64,000 bases of DNA from Chrysoporthe austroafricana (lineage: Eukaryota; Ascomycota; Sordariomycetes; Diaporthales; Cryphonectriaceae), in assembly GCA_001051155.2 (NCBI GenBank), contig JYIP02000001.1:992001-1056000 (forward strand), given 5' to 3'. Numbering within the stretch: position 1 is the first letter of the stretch; each line of letters begins with the position of its first letter. Below the pieces are notes generated by a model. That model was not told the origin of the DNA. It saw only the letters and a list, made by a program, of their open reading frames with translations, and searched no databases. Below, piece by piece: positions 9,483 to 21,410 of this stretch. Both the position numbers and the translations under genes were made by a program.

Positions 9483-12400
9483 AAGGGGGTTCTAATCTAC
9501 CAGAAAGGGCCATTTAAGTAATTTTTACAACAAAGAGATGTGTTTTCTCACTTTCTAAGACCAGGCCTTCCAGCAAGTCTAGTTCACTTGAGAAACGCTG
9601 TCGTTAACGTCAACGCTTTGGAATGGATTTACCGAGCGTGTCATGTTCGCTTTGTTGACTTATCACTAGTACGTAGATACTATACCTAGTATTAAGTGAC
9701 GGTACTAATTAATTACTTGAGACATTGCATATAGTCAAACGAATCAATATCAGACAGAAACTAAGAACGGAGGTCAGTGGCTCCCAAGAAGTAATTATAC
9801 CCCCCCTTGCAGTAAGAGAAACAGATATGCAAGAGCAGTAAAATGTACTTCAGTCTAATAGGCATTCCTACACTTTACATTGATTTGAGATTTTCTCAGC
9901 CGCCGCTTTATATTTTACACTGGAATCTAAAAAAGAGGCATAGAACCCTGCCTGCAGCGAGGGTACCAGACAGTGTATCTGGACGGTCTCTCATGGATCG
10001 GGTCGATCAGCTGCGTTGAGAAGTCTATTCGGAGAACGTGCAGTATTTCGTCTATCTTGTAGATCAAATATCCAGGACTTGAGATGCGTGGGAAGATCTG
10101 CGACAGCCTGGCATTTTGGTGTTCTATGTGTGCTATGCAAGCGTGGAATGTCCTGGTCAGTAGAGAAACTCGGAAGACTCAGCCGCCTAAGTCTTTAGTT
10201 GCTTCGGACCTGAATTTTAGTGATCGTCTTCGGCACATACCGACTTTGAGGTCTTGATAGAGTGCTGAGGTAAGATGTGTGCTGGGCAACGATGGATCGC
10301 CTCGAGCACCAGATCGGCAACCAAGCTGCATATGGCCTCGGTCAAAATCAACATCTGGTAATTGACATCTGGATTCGCTCGCTCTACAACAGATCTCGAG
10401 TCTCGAGGAGAGACTTAGCATCCTCGAAAACATCAAAACGCCATCGCTCCACGCTCTGGCATGTGCCTCGCCCACGACTCACGAGCAGATGCGGCGATGT
10501 TCAGCTCGGGGTAGCAATCGGCCTCCACTACTTTTGGACGGTCAGCCTCGGGCACCGCGTTGTGTAACCACCACGACAGGATCAGTCGAGGTTGAACTCG
10601 ACACGTCCACTCCTGCGCCCAATGCGGCCCCCAAGTCGGATGGCGCCAGCGGTCGGCCCAGATATTCCAACAGCTCCAGACGACAGCCGCGGCGGACGGG
10701 TCTCGCGCTATTGGCGCCGAAGGATTGTGCTGGTTATGCACCCCGCCCGCCTGCGAGCAACACGTTTTGCGACAGCCCGGCCGGCCGGGCTGAGAACTAA
10801 GGGCGGCGGCCTAGACATGGTCAGCGACTGCCGGTGCCAATTAGCACTCTGAAATGCGACCCTGGGACGAGGGAACGGAGGATGCCGCTGTCATGCCGGC
10901 AACTCGAGCCCCCCTCCCCGGCGAGGACCATGTCCCTTTTTACGACGTCCCCTCGACGAGAGACGGCAGCTACTGCAACTCTGGTGCGTAAACCTTCGAA
11001 TCACTTGACGCTGATTAGCGCCACAGCCCACAAATGCCATGTGCGTGCAGGGCTGGAGGGGCCCTCGCCCCAGGAGAGGAAGGGGGGGATACGAGGGTGG
11101 TGTGGGTGATACACGTGGCCCTAGGATCTCGATACCAAAGCGACGTCGAGGCCCTTCCGGGTTTCAAGAAAGATCATACGAGGGCTTGGAAGGATTCGAT
11201 GAACCCCACCGGGCGCATCGTGATGATGCACATGCGCGTCGGCAGTCCAATGTCAGTCACGCGGCGGTCCGAGGCTGGAAGGTCGCGGCGGTCCCTCCAT
11301 GTTTTTGAGTTCTCGACGGGCCTGGGCGATCTGCGTGCTGCCATCCGTTGTTGTTCAGGTCACAGATCGCGGCCGCGGCTGGCTCTTGTCGGCCAACCCT
11401 GCCAATATTGAAATCCTGGCCGTCTTACCCAGTCCAGCCTCCCACCGAAATTGGAACCCGGTACATAGTACGAGCTTCGTGAGATGGCCCGTTGCGACCC
11501 TTGTTGCGCATAGGCGCTTTAAATTGGCAGCCCTTTCGAGGCCACTACTCAGCACGGTGTGGTACCACCAAGAGAGGAGGAGTTTGAGGATCGACAATTG
11601 GTCTCTTGCCAGGGCGGCTGCGGAATGTGCATGCAAGGTCCTTTGTCGGCACACAGCAGATGGGCGCCCACCTAGTTCGCAACGGTGGATGCCAGACCGC
11701 CTGAGTGTTCAGTATCAACAGTTTAACGAGCAGCATGTATCACCGGCGGCCGCTCGCAGTGTCTCGTAGAGAGCGAGACTGGAGTCAGACAGAAGCAGTC
11801 ATGTTTGTCATGGTCCGGAAGGGGGTGTTGATGGTGTCTAGAGCCGGCTGACTGCTCCCGTGTAAGTCTCGAGATGGAGACGAAGCCCCAGTAAGCGTCG
11901 GCGTGTGGACGCAGGCCAGAGCGTTTCCCACCGGCACACCCAGAGGGGCGCACTACTAGGTATAGTAGAAGCCACTAGAGCAGTACCACGGTACGGGGTA
12001 AAGGTTGTTGTTGACGGGGCGCTGCTGAGATCGGATCGAACCTTGTCTATTAGCGAGGGATTGGGTAAGGGGGGGGTCCCGCTGGGGCCCTGTGAGGTTG
12101 ACGACCTACAACTACGGAATTATTACCGCAGGCACCCCGGCAGGACCCCCAGCGGCGCCCCTCAGGCCCCAGGGCTGCTAGCGGCCAGGACGTTGAAGCT
12201 AAGAGAGCACCCTGGACCCATGCAACCACCAAGGCACGGATTTCTTTCAAATGTCAACTGTCGCAAGCCCAGACAGGACATTTAAACCCAGCGGCACTTG
12301 TCTCCTCCCCCCTTCAAGAGGTCTCCTCCTCTGGAACCTGGGTCCTATGTACATCCACACCAGCCGTCAGGCCGCTGAGACGCTCATCCTGGCGACGCTT

Positions 12401-13003
12401 GGAGGCAGCAGCTCCACTCCCCTCGCTCGCGGGTACCTCTGAGATCTGACCTACGGTCGACGACGTCTAAATCCCGAAGTACGGCGACCTCGGCGTTTTC
12501 GCAGGCCCTCCGCCGCCCTGGCGTTAACTCATCACAACACTTCGTCGAATCATCTCCTGCGCTGGCTCCATCCCTCGATGTGTTCGTCTCGTGACAAGTG
12601 ATCAGAACATCCCGCTGTGTCTCATCCGACCTCGCACGGCATTGGAGCGAGCCTGCAACAACCACATGCGGTTATGCAGGTCTTCCCGGCCCTGCATCCA
12701 CAGATCGTATTTCACTCCATCGAGCGAACCGCTTCGAGTAACACTTGCGAGCCGACGGTCACACTGACTCACGTCGTGGATAGACACAGAATGTATGTAC
12801 GAGTACGATGGACATGCCCTTCTATGCACGACATCACACCGACAGCATCGGGTACCACCCCACGGAGACTCAAATGCTGATAAAGGCACACATTCTAGAA
12901 GATCTCGGCACTGTCTCCTGCTGTCGCTGCTGGCCTGTCCCTCTAGACTCGCTTGAGGGAGCCCAATGTGGCGTCTACTCCAGCCCAGCTAGCTGCATCA
13001 GCC
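9483..13003. other. Gene-poor region, 3.5 kb
   Basis: The first part (to about 9950) is AT-rich. From about 10.0 kb the composition becomes GC-richer and many short open frames occur on both strands, none with a recognisable motif, splice pattern or codon-usage support. A G/C-rich segment at about 12060-12190 contains partly complementary runs (GGGGGTCCC and GGACCCCC). I see no transposase, tRNA, rRNA or simple repeat array. The last few hundred bases form the promoter side of the fusion gene at 13004. Confidence 0.45.
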
Positions 13004-16000
13004 ATGTCTCTTCTCCCTATTAACCCGGCCGACTTTCCGGATGTTCCGACCCGAAAGGCTCTGATAGCCATCGACCTGCAGAACGACTTTCTCGCCGAGG
13101 ATGGCGCACTCCCCGTGAAGCAGCCGGATGGCATGATCGACAGGATCATCAACCTCGCCGAGGCCGTCCGCAACTCTGGCTACGGAGAGGTCATCTGGGT
13201 GCGCAGTCAGTTCGACGCGAATCGCGCAGCAGGTGATCAGCAGATCATGGCCGCAGACACCCCGCAACTGCCCATGAGGCCGAGGGCATCTCCTGCCGCC
13301 GCGGCCGCTGGCATGCGCAGTTCACCTCCCGCAGCCGCAGCGCTCGAGGGCGACCCAGAGGCCTTCCTCAGCGTCGTTGAAGGCGAGGCGGGCGAGACGA
13401 AGCCGCAGTGCGTGCGCAAGGGGACCCGGGGCGCAGAGCTGCTGCCCGCCATTGCAGCAGCCAAGGGACCACGGGACTACGCCATGACCAAGAGCTACTA
13501 CTCCGCTTTCCACTCGGGTCAGCTGCTCAACCTGCTGAGGAGACAGTTCGCCACAGAACTGTACATCTGCGGTTCAATGTCCAATGTCAGTGTGTATGCG
13601 ACCACCCTCGCCGCAAGTTCCCATGGCTTCAGCATCACCATCGTGGAAGACTGCTGCGGGTATCGGAGCGAGATGAGGCATATGAACGCGGCGAGGAAGC
13701 TGATGGAGCAGACGGGCTGCGAGTTCACGATGGCGGACGATGTCATCCCTACACTCAGGCCGAAGAGCTCTTCATCGACGGCCTCCAAGGGGCATAAGGA
13801 TCCGGGCGGGCCACCTCAGGTACCACCGGAGCTTATCGCGGCGGCCATGGCAGGAAGCAGAAGCAAGGGAATGCCCGTACGTCCAAGACCTGCATCTCCT
13901 CCAATCCACCCCGCCCGCAGCACAGAGGATCAGCAGGAGCCGAGAGAGGCGAAAGAAGAAGGAGCTGCTGTCCCATCGTCGCCACCACCATCACCGCCAG
14001 AAGATCTTGCTATCTCCCTAGACAAGCTGAAACTAAGTCCTGAGTCTGCAGAGCCTGCCGATAGCTGTGAGCCTGCCGATGACGCACCTGGCGACAAGGT
14101 CACCACACTGGAGCCCGAAGATGAGTCACCACAGCCCAAGGGTGAGCCGGCGATTCAGCCCGTGGTGATGGCCCAGGATGCCACGGCCGAGGGCGCAGTT
14201 GCGCAAGAACAGGAAAAAGCCGACCAGAACCCTGACCCGAAAGTGGTTGTGCCAAATCGGACAAAGAAATCCACCGAGGCTAGCAAGGTACCAGAGCCTC
14301 GTCCTGGAGTGCAAGGCGGCAGAGCCAGCCCAGCGGGAGAAGCGGCAGGCCCGGGGGCCAAACCCGGCTTACGGCTACCAGAGACCAACAGATCTTCACC
14401 GACGGTACAAGAGCCAGATAAGACAAGGCCTTTGACGCCTCAGCTGACGGAATTTATTGTCTCCGAATCACTATTAATGGCGCCGACACCAGATCATCTC
14501 CTGGAGGAGGCCTGTGCCAATCGGCTAAGAGCAAAGGTCCCGCCTGCATTATCACTGATCAACACCAAGGTCGCCGGTCAGCATGTGGAATCTTCCAAAG
14601 CTGAGGCTGCCACCAACGCGTCAGAAGCTGAAGCAGACACCGAGGCAATGGCTAGTCCCGGCATCAAGAAACTGAGCATGTCGGAGCCGCTCTGCGAGGG
14701 CGACACAACACTGACCCGGGACTTTCTCCCGCCGTCTCTTATTGAGGGTCTGTTTGAGCGACTATGCCAAGAAGTGCACTTCAAGAAGATGATGCACCAA
14801 GGCGGCGAGGTTCGTCGCTTCGTTGCAGTACAGGGTCAGGTTGATGAGGACGGCACCGAGCCGGTCTACAGGCATCCCAGCGATGAATCGCCACCTCTGG
14901 CTCCGTTCACGCCCGCGGTGGAACAGATTAAAATGCACGTCGCTCGGGCACTAGGCCACCCGATCAATCACGTACTGATCCAGTGCTATCGCAATGGCAA
15001 CGACTACATTAGCGAGCACAGTGATAAGACACTTGATATCTTCAGGTGGTCTTACATTGCAAATGTTAGCCTCGGCGCCGAGAGGACGATGATATTCAGG
15101 CAGAAACGGGTCGAGAAGAACAATGCATCTAAGCAGGTGCACGGAACACCAGACTTGACCGAAGACAATCAGAGTGCTCGCACACTGTTGGAAGATATCG
15201 ACAAAGCTGCCCCGCCACCAAGATACACCCCGACCGTCTCCAAGCGTCAGACCATCCGCTGCCCCATGCCGCATAACTCCCTTATCAAGATGGGCCTTAT
15301 GACGAATGAGAAATGGCTCCACGGTATCCGCGCTGACAAACGACCCCAAACTGAGAAATCCGAATCCGAGCTCGCTTGGAACGGTATCCGCATCAGCCTC
15401 ACTTTCCGCTACATCGGGACCTTTCTGACGCCTTCCTCCCAAAGCGCCACTGGACCCAGCGACCCCCTTATCTGGGGCCAGGGCGCGACGTCCAAGACTC
15501 CCGAGACCGCTAGGCCTGTCATCAACGGGCAGACGCCCGAGGCCATCTCGCTGCTGAAGTGTTTTGGCAAAGAGAACAACAGCCCGGATTTTGACTGGGA
15601 GGCGAACTACGGCCGCGGCTACGACGTGCTGCATATGAAGGCTGCGCCACGGTACTTCGGCTGCGGCGACACGATTGTTGATGGGCGCGTGAGGGTCATG
15701 TTGGCCGAGTGTGGGGTAAAGTACGCGCGTGGCGATATTGGCGTCGGCGTGAAGAAGGCCAGCGACGGCAAGCTGCCGTTGGTGCGCAGCGTCGACCCGG
15801 GCGAGGTCGTATCTGTTAGGTTTGTGGTAGATGATGCGGATCGCACGACGGTGGTGGGGGACGCTGCTATATTGCTATACCTTGACATGAAGCACCCAAA
15901 GAAGCGAGGCAGCGACGCCGAGGTTGCAAATATGTATAGCCAGTTCTATGCCGCCCTTGCGCTCGAGCAGCGATGGAAGCAGCTCTGGTATGCCGAGCAG

Positions 16001-16510
16001 GACAGCGACAAAGCTCAACTCAGGACTGCTTTTACAAGGTTGGCCAAGGCAGAACTCGCCCAGTTCGACTCGTGGGCCGCGGACGCCAGCAAGCCTACTA
16101 CTCGTCCCGAGCGGAGTGCACCTGTGGGCATCGCGGGCGGTACGGAGCCAAGCATTGCGGATTACGCGCTCTGGCCGGTGCTGCACGACATGGCTGTAGT
16201 GTGGAATGTCGACCTCGGCTTCAAGGCCGCTCCCAGCCGTACAGTATTTGGGTACCTGAAGTTGATGGCACTAGAGAGGTACTATGTCAAGTTCGCGGCT
16301 AGGAAGAGCGTGGTGCAGGTCTTTGGGGACATCGCCATACCAGAGCCAGAGCCAGACGGGAGCGAGCATGCGAAAGATGAAGTAAACGACGCCGGGGGAG
16401 ACGAGACGACTGAGCCGTCTCCCAGTGAGGGGAAGTCGCCGCAGCTTGAGGAGTTTGGAAAAGTTGATGGGGAGGTTACGGGACAGGAATACCCAGAGAG
16501 AAGAAATTAA
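13004..16510 (+). CDS. Fusion protein: isochorismatase-like + AlkB-like dioxygenase + GST-like domain
   Basis: One uninterrupted frame of 1168 residues starts at the ATG in GCCATGTCT; the frame extends upstream but contains no ATG. Residues about 18-245 form an isochorismatase-like cysteine-hydrolase fold with the conserved Asp (24, IDLQNDF) and Lys (163, TKSYYSAFHSG). The position of the nucleophile, in GSMSNVSVYAT, is Ser196 instead of Cys. A Pro/Glu-rich, probably disordered linker runs from about 255 to 560. Residues about 570-815 resemble AlkB 2-oxoglutarate/Fe(II) oxygenases: FLPPSLIEGLFERL, YRNGNDYISEHSDKT with HxD at 672/674, second His 773 (WLHGI) and RISLTFRYIG. The region from about 840 to 1110 resembles a thioredoxin/GST-type module (PSIADYALWPVL). 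The AlkB domain suggests repair or demethylation of nucleic acid; the function of the whole is unknown. Confidence 0.88.
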   Translation: MSLLPINPADFPDVPTRKALIAIDLQNDFLAEDGALPVKQPDGMIDRIINLAEAVRNSGYGEVIWVRSQFDANRAAGDQQIMAADTPQLPMRPRASPAAAAAGMRSSPPAAAALEGDPEAFLSVVEGEAGETKPQCVRKGTRGAELLPAIAAAKGPRDYAMTKSYYSAFHSGQLLNLLRRQFATELYICGSMSNVSVYATTLAASSHGFSITIVEDCCGYRSEMRHMNAARKLMEQTGCEFTMADDVIPTLRPKSSSSTASKGHKDPGGPPQVPPELIAAAMAGSRSKGMPVRPRPASPPIHPARSTEDQQEPREAKEEGAAVPSSPPPSPPEDLAISLDKLKLSPESAEPADSCEPADDAPGDKVTTLEPEDESPQPKGEPAIQPVVMAQDATAEGAVAQEQEKADQNPDPKVVVPNRTKKSTEASKVPEPRPGVQGGRASPAGEAAGPGAKPGLRLPETNRSSPTVQEPDKTRPLTPQLTEFIVSESLLMAPTPDHLLEEACANRLRAKVPPALSLINTKVAGQHVESSKAEAATNASEAEADTEAMASPGIKKLSMSEPLCEGDTTLTRDFLPPSLIEGLFERLCQEVHFKKMMHQGGEVRRFVAVQGQVDEDGTEPVYRHPSDESPPLAPFTPAVEQIKMHVARALGHPINHVLIQCYRNGNDYISEHSDKTLDIFRWSYIANVSLGAERTMIFRQKRVEKNNASKQVHGTPDLTEDNQSARTLLEDIDKAAPPPRYTPTVSKRQTIRCPMPHNSLIKMGLMTNEKWLHGIRADKRPQTEKSESELAWNGIRISLTFRYIGTFLTPSSQSATGPSDPLIWGQGATSKTPETARPVINGQTPEAISLLKCFGKENNSPDFDWEANYGRGYDVLHMKAAPRYFGCGDTIVDGRVRVMLAECGVKYARGDIGVGVKKASDGKLPLVRSVDPGEVVSVRFVVDDADRTTVVGDAAILLYLDMKHPKKRGSDAEVANMYSQFYAALALEQRWKQLWYAEQDSDKAQLRTAFTRLAKAELAQFDSWAADASKPTTRPERSAPVGIAGGTEPSIADYALWPVLHDMAVVWNVDLGFKAAPSRTVFGYLKLMALERYYVKFAARKSVVQVFGDIAIPEPEPDGSEHAKDEVNDAGGDETTEPSPSEGKSPQLEEFGKVDGEVTGQEYPERRN

Positions 16511-16780
16511 TAATTTCAACAGGGACAAATGTCACGGGTCTAATCATGGGGAGACGTTTACGAGGCATTAACAGCTAAATGCACATATAGCATAGGAGAT
16601 GCCATAACATAGCAATGGTGGAAAATTAAATTGTAATTTATTCGTGTGTACCAAGGAAGTCCCAATCACCCTGCCATCTTGTCAGAGCATTATCTCAGAC
16701 ACCCTCGCGCGCCATACATGACGTCTGCCGCATGAACATCAAGCTGCCATTCCGAAAGGTTAGCAAGCCGCCCTTGTCTA

Positions 16781-18449
16781 CTACGGCGCGGTGTTGTAGT
16801 TACTCTCGCTCTCCAGGCGATCCCTCCGCAGGTACACATTCCCAAGCCCGCCGCCGAAGCTTGCCTGCCCCTTGTACGCCACCTCGGCCCAGAACATGGC
16901 CATCAGGTGCTCGTGGTGGACAACGTAGCGTAGCCAGCCGACGTTGTTGAGCAGCTGTAGGCGGTACTGGTAGAAGTAGTCCGGCGTGAGGGGGGCGCCA
17001 CCCTGGGGGCGCGGCAGCGGGAACATCTTCTCGTCGTAGACATCGAGCATAGACGTGCTGCCGTCCCTGTACATGTACTCGATGCCGACGCCGCCGCACT
17101 CCGCGAAGTGGAGCAGCAGGGCCGCGGAGAGGTGAGCGTGTGACGAGAGGTAGAGGAGGAAGTCGTAGTTGTTGAGGAGGTCGAAGCGGTTGGCATAGAT
17201 AGCGTGCAGGTACACATCGCGGAGGGGCTCGAGGGCTGGATGGAGGAGGACAGTGTAATAGGGAGGGGCCGTAACAGCGGCAGGATTGGTATCTGCTGTG
17301 GGGGCTGCGTTGTCTGAGGCTGGCTTAACGTCGCCGGACGAGGAGGTAAGGCCAGCGTCGGGGAGAGGGTGGCCGGACGGGCCAAACAGAACCTCGCCTG
17401 GGTCATTCGCACTGTCTAGCTGGCCCACGCCGGCTGCGGCCTGGGCCTGGCCCGCGGCCTGGCCCTCGAGCTTGTAAGGATAGAGGGACGGGTCGAAGGC
17501 GGACCTAAGGGCCTCACAGATGACCTTGGTGCAGTACTGGTAGTTGGGCAGGGCTTTGTGGGTGCCCTTGAGGCACATGAGCGCCGTGAAGCCTCGGGAG
17601 GCGACTGCTCTGAGCATGCGCTCGAAGCTGGGACATTGAAAGTACGCAGCGGTCATGAAATGATCAGGGAGCGATTGAAGGGCGTTGGGGTCGTTCTCAA
17701 TCTTGTCCACCCAGACGACGCCGCGGCACTCGATGCCTCCATCCTCGGTGAGCCAGAAGATCACAGAGTCTAGGATGATAAGCTGTGTCAGTACAGGGTA
17801 CATTAGGCTTGTGGGCCTGGGTTTGCGGAAGCTCACCTCCTCTGTTGAAATAGTCTTTCATGCAGCCTAGGGTATAGACTGTGATACCCTCGGTGTCGTC
17901 CGCAAGGTCCAGAGTCTCATTGTAAGGATGGTCCTGTGCGAGTGATTCATTAGCGACTCTGTAGTATTGACGAGCAGCAAGAATGAATGGGCGTCTTCTC
18001 ACCTTGTCATTGCCACCAAAGATGGAAGCCGCAAGCTGGCTGTTCTCGATGAACTTGTCCCTCTCCATATCCCACTCGGAGCCCCGAAATTTGATGGTGA
18101 TGGTCGAGCCGACATCATCCATGACCTCTGCATCCTCAGCAAGAAGGTCGCCGATAGTAGCGCCGCTGCCGCTCGAGCGGCTCTGACTCTGGTCGCGATG
18201 AACTTCACTGAGCTCCGCGAGAAGAGCCATGGCCTCAGGAGTGAATCCCGTGCCCGGTGCACCATCCTTCGAGGTGCCGATGTCATGCTGGAGAAGCTTG
18301 TGCTCCATCGACAACGTGCTGAGGTGCTCAGGAGCGTTGATATCCTGCGTCTTCATGCTCTCAGTGCTGCCTTTGGTGGTGGTCATATCGTCGAGGCTCT
18401 CATTGCCGACAGTACCCTGCATTTTGACGCTCTCGTCAGAAGCCTCCAT
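16781..18449 (-). CDS. Unknown fungal protein with a BTB/POZ-like segment
   Basis: Three exons, 18449-18003, 17933-17837 and 17769-16781, join in frame to give 510 residues. Intron 1 (GTGAGA...CACAG) and intron 2 (GTGAGC...CCTAG) have normal ends. An acidic/Ser-rich N terminus of about 105 residues is followed by a segment with the cadence of a BTB/POZ domain: TITIKFRGSEWDMERDKF, SQLAASIFGG, ETLDLADDTEGITVYTLGCM and DYFNRGD. The C-terminal 330 residues are divided by an Ala/Pro/Gly-rich insert (GQAAGQAQAAAGVGQ) and contain conserved-looking aromatic stretches (PDYFYQYRLQLLNNVGW). I recognise no named family for the C-terminal part. A role as a protein-interaction adaptor is only a guess from the BTB-like pattern. 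Confidence 0.82.
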
Positions 18450-19577
18450 TTTGTCGTTGGTCTCAGAGCAAACACTACTCTGTCGCCGTGCTCACCAATT
18501 GAATATCGGAATTTGTCTTGATATTGGGCACCGTGGTGTCCTTTGGATCGGTGAATAAGGTACGAAAGGTAGATACGGAAAGTAGATTGAGTGCTGTGCT
18601 AACAGCAGTAGGTGAGGGAATACGATTGAGTGTTCAATTGAAGAACAGTAGGTGAAGATACATTTGTAAACTTCGTCAAGAGGGAAGGGATAGACCAGCC
18701 GCGGGATGGGCGAAATAAATCGTAGGTTAAATAGAGGGAGATTCTGCCACGAGCAGCGTGCGCGTGACTTGATTTTTGCAGCTGGAAGCTTTTAGAAAAT
18801 TCCGGATTTATTCTACGCACGGGATTATAACAATAGAAACAATGACGAAGTTTAGCAGCGTGATTGGCTTGATCTGAGAAATTTAAAATGTCAGAAGAAG
18901 GGCGGCGAGGACTAGCTGCCGTACCTGGCGCAGATTACTTGCCTCGCCTCCGCCTCACTTTACCCTCGCATCCTCCGTCTCATTGACTTGATTTCACATT
19001 AATTGCCAAATATCCCGGTACTCTTTCTGCCCTCCCATTGATCTGTTGGGTTCTGCCTCGTAGTCATACCCCTCCTAATCTATAGCCGCCTGAAGTGCCA
19101 TTTGCCCTTCTGTCTCAGTCTTGGCCAATTTATATCCTGACGCTCCGTCACAGTGTTCTCATAGTCATTACCAGGGGAAGGGGAGAATGCAAGGCTTCTA
19201 TGAATCAGATAGATACGGAGAAGGGCAGGCTTCTGATTCTTGGGATCTACTATATGTGCCACAGAGCTAGTGACTACTTTCCAGCTGTTACTCATAGGAC
19301 GGACGAAATATAGCACAGCCTCCACAGGAGGCGTTACGTGAGAGTTGAGTTAGAGATGCTTTGCCGCCCGCTAAGGCCGGAAGGAATGTCCGCCATGATG
19401 TATACGAAATGACCATGTTGAATCAAGACACAGAGAACACCATGAAGCTTCCTCGTTTCCCTGTTGGTGATACGCTTGCTTTGCGCAAAATGTTGAAGTC
19501 ATCTCCATACAGAATGTAACACGTATCTGTACCTTTCTTTTTCCATTTCACACTACCACTGACCCGTCGGTCGCCTC
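18450..19577. other. Intergenic region upstream of the BTB-like gene
   Basis: This 1.1 kb separates two minus-strand genes. It contains the promoter of the BTB-like gene and the 3' flank of the hydroxymethyltransferase. Only short, unsupported open frames are present. Confidence 0.5.
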
Positions 19578-21410
19578 TCACGACCTCGAGTCCCATGGCA
19601 GTGGGTACGTTCCCACCCAGTCCGCAACCTCACTCCTTAGCTGTAGGATCTCCGGCTCATTCTCGCCTTCGCCCAGGTACTCTTGGAACACCTTGAGCCT
19701 GCCGGGGCCCTTGACGCCCTTCTCCTCGGCATTCTTCTTCGCCGCCTTGCTGACTCTTGACGCAATGGTGACGGCACGATCCACGATGTCCGCAACCCTG
19801 GCAAAGTCATCCTCACTAAAGCCTCGTGTCGTCATCGCAGGCGTGCCCATCCTCAAGCCGCCCGGCATCAGAGCAGACTTGTCGCCCGGCACCGTGTTCT
19901 TGTTTGCCGCGACGCCGACAAGCTCCATCACGCGCTCGACACGCGCCCCGTCAATCTCCTGTGGCTTCAAGTCCATCAGGACGAGGTGATTGTCCGTGCC
20001 GCCCGATACGAGCTTGTACCCCAGCCCGCCCTTCTCTTTGGCATCGCCCAGCCTCCGTGCGAGAGACCTTGAATTGGCAAGGACCTGTTCGGCATAAGCC
20101 CGGAAGTCAGGCGTCTGCGCCTGTTTCAGAGCGACGGACAGCGCGGCGATGGTGTGGTTGTGTGGGCCACCCTGATGCCCCGGGAAGACGGAGGAGTTGA
20201 TGGGGCCTTCGAGGTCGTAGAGCTCATCTTCCTTGGTCTTGGGGTTCTGGCGCCGGACACCCTTGCGGAAGAAGATCATGGCGCCGCGGGGGCCGCGGAG
20301 GGACTTGTGCGTGGTGGTCGTGACGATATCGGCGAAGGAGAAGGGGCTAGGAATGACTTTTGCGGCGACCAGACCCGATATGTGGGCCATATCGGCGAGG
20401 AGGTAGGCGTTGGTTTTGTCGCAGACCTCTCTTATCCGAGCATAGTCGATAAACCGGCTGTAGGCGCTTGTTCCTGCGATAATGATCTTGGGTCGATACA
20501 ACATAGCCAACTCCTCCATCTGGTCGTAGTTGATGTAGCCTGTCGACTCGTCAAGTCGGTAGGGGAGGGTCTCGAAGTATTTCGAGATCATGGAGATCTT
20601 TTTGGTCGGTGTTTGGTATCCGTGGGAGAGGTGGCCGCCGTGGGGAAGATCGAGACCCATCAGGCGGTCGTGTGTGTTCATTAGAGCAGAGTAGACGTAG
20701 AGATTGGCCGGTGCGCCGGACAGGGCTGAGTAAAGATATCAGTATAATGGCCAAGGGGCAACAGGACGGTGGAGGCACGAACATTGCACATTGACTCCCC
20801 ACTGTTTGTCATCCAGGCAGAACGTCTCGAGCGCTCTTTGCTGGCATAGCCTCTCTGACGCGTCGATGAACTCGTTGCCACCATAATACCTCGCCCCGGG
20901 ATAGCCTTCTGAGTACTTGTCTGCAACACAACGTGTAAGCCTCTCCGCCCCCCAGGATGGATCGTGGTCGTCGTACTCTGCATGGGACTGCCTAACGCGT
21001 CCAGCACCGCCTGCGATGTGAAGTTTTCGGAGGGAATGAGGTTGATGAAATGCTTCTGTCTCTTCTTCTCCTGTATGCGTCAAGCACGGTCAGCCACCGG
21101 TCCGCACACCTCTGACCACCGGAAGGAATGGCGTGTAACTCGCATTTTCTATAATGTCGTACATGGCCGGGTCGGCCTCCTTCAGATGCGTGGCCAGCAG
21201 CTGCACCGCAGACGTCTGATTAGCATTGGCAGACCCATGAGTAGGAGCGACAGAGGCAGATGCTTCTTGGCGCACTTTCTGCTGGCTCTCGACGCTCAGC
21301 GAGGAAACACATCTCGTCGCCGAGGCGAGGTTTCCCCTCTGGCTCCACGGCCGTGCTGGGACGGACCGCAGGACGCGCGAGGCGCCTCGAAACAGGGGAG
21401 AGGCAGACAT
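19578..21410 (-). CDS. Serine hydroxymethyltransferase, mitochondrial form
   Basis: Four exons, 21410-21144, 21070-20977, 20920-20783 and 20725-19578, join to give 548 residues. The enzyme is PLP-dependent and exchanges a one-carbon unit between serine/glycine and tetrahydrofolate. The first 45 residues are rich in Arg, Ser and Ala ([20 protein letters not shown]) and fit a mitochondrial presequence. Family motifs follow in order: [69 protein letters not shown], and the PLP-lysine segment [13 protein letters not shown]. Intron 1 has a GC donor (AAT|GCGAGT) and a normal acceptor (TACAG); only this reading restores ENEKKRQKH. Introns 2 and 3 are GT-AG. The start is the first ATG of the frame; upstream codons contain none. 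Confidence 0.96.

Noticed and set aside
12060..12190. G/C-rich, partly complementary runs that might be a structured element
   Set aside because: The complementarity is short and interrupted; low-complexity composition is enough to explain it.
12953..13003. Upstream extension of the fusion protein
   Set aside because: The frame is open but starts with TTG and contains no ATG before 13004.
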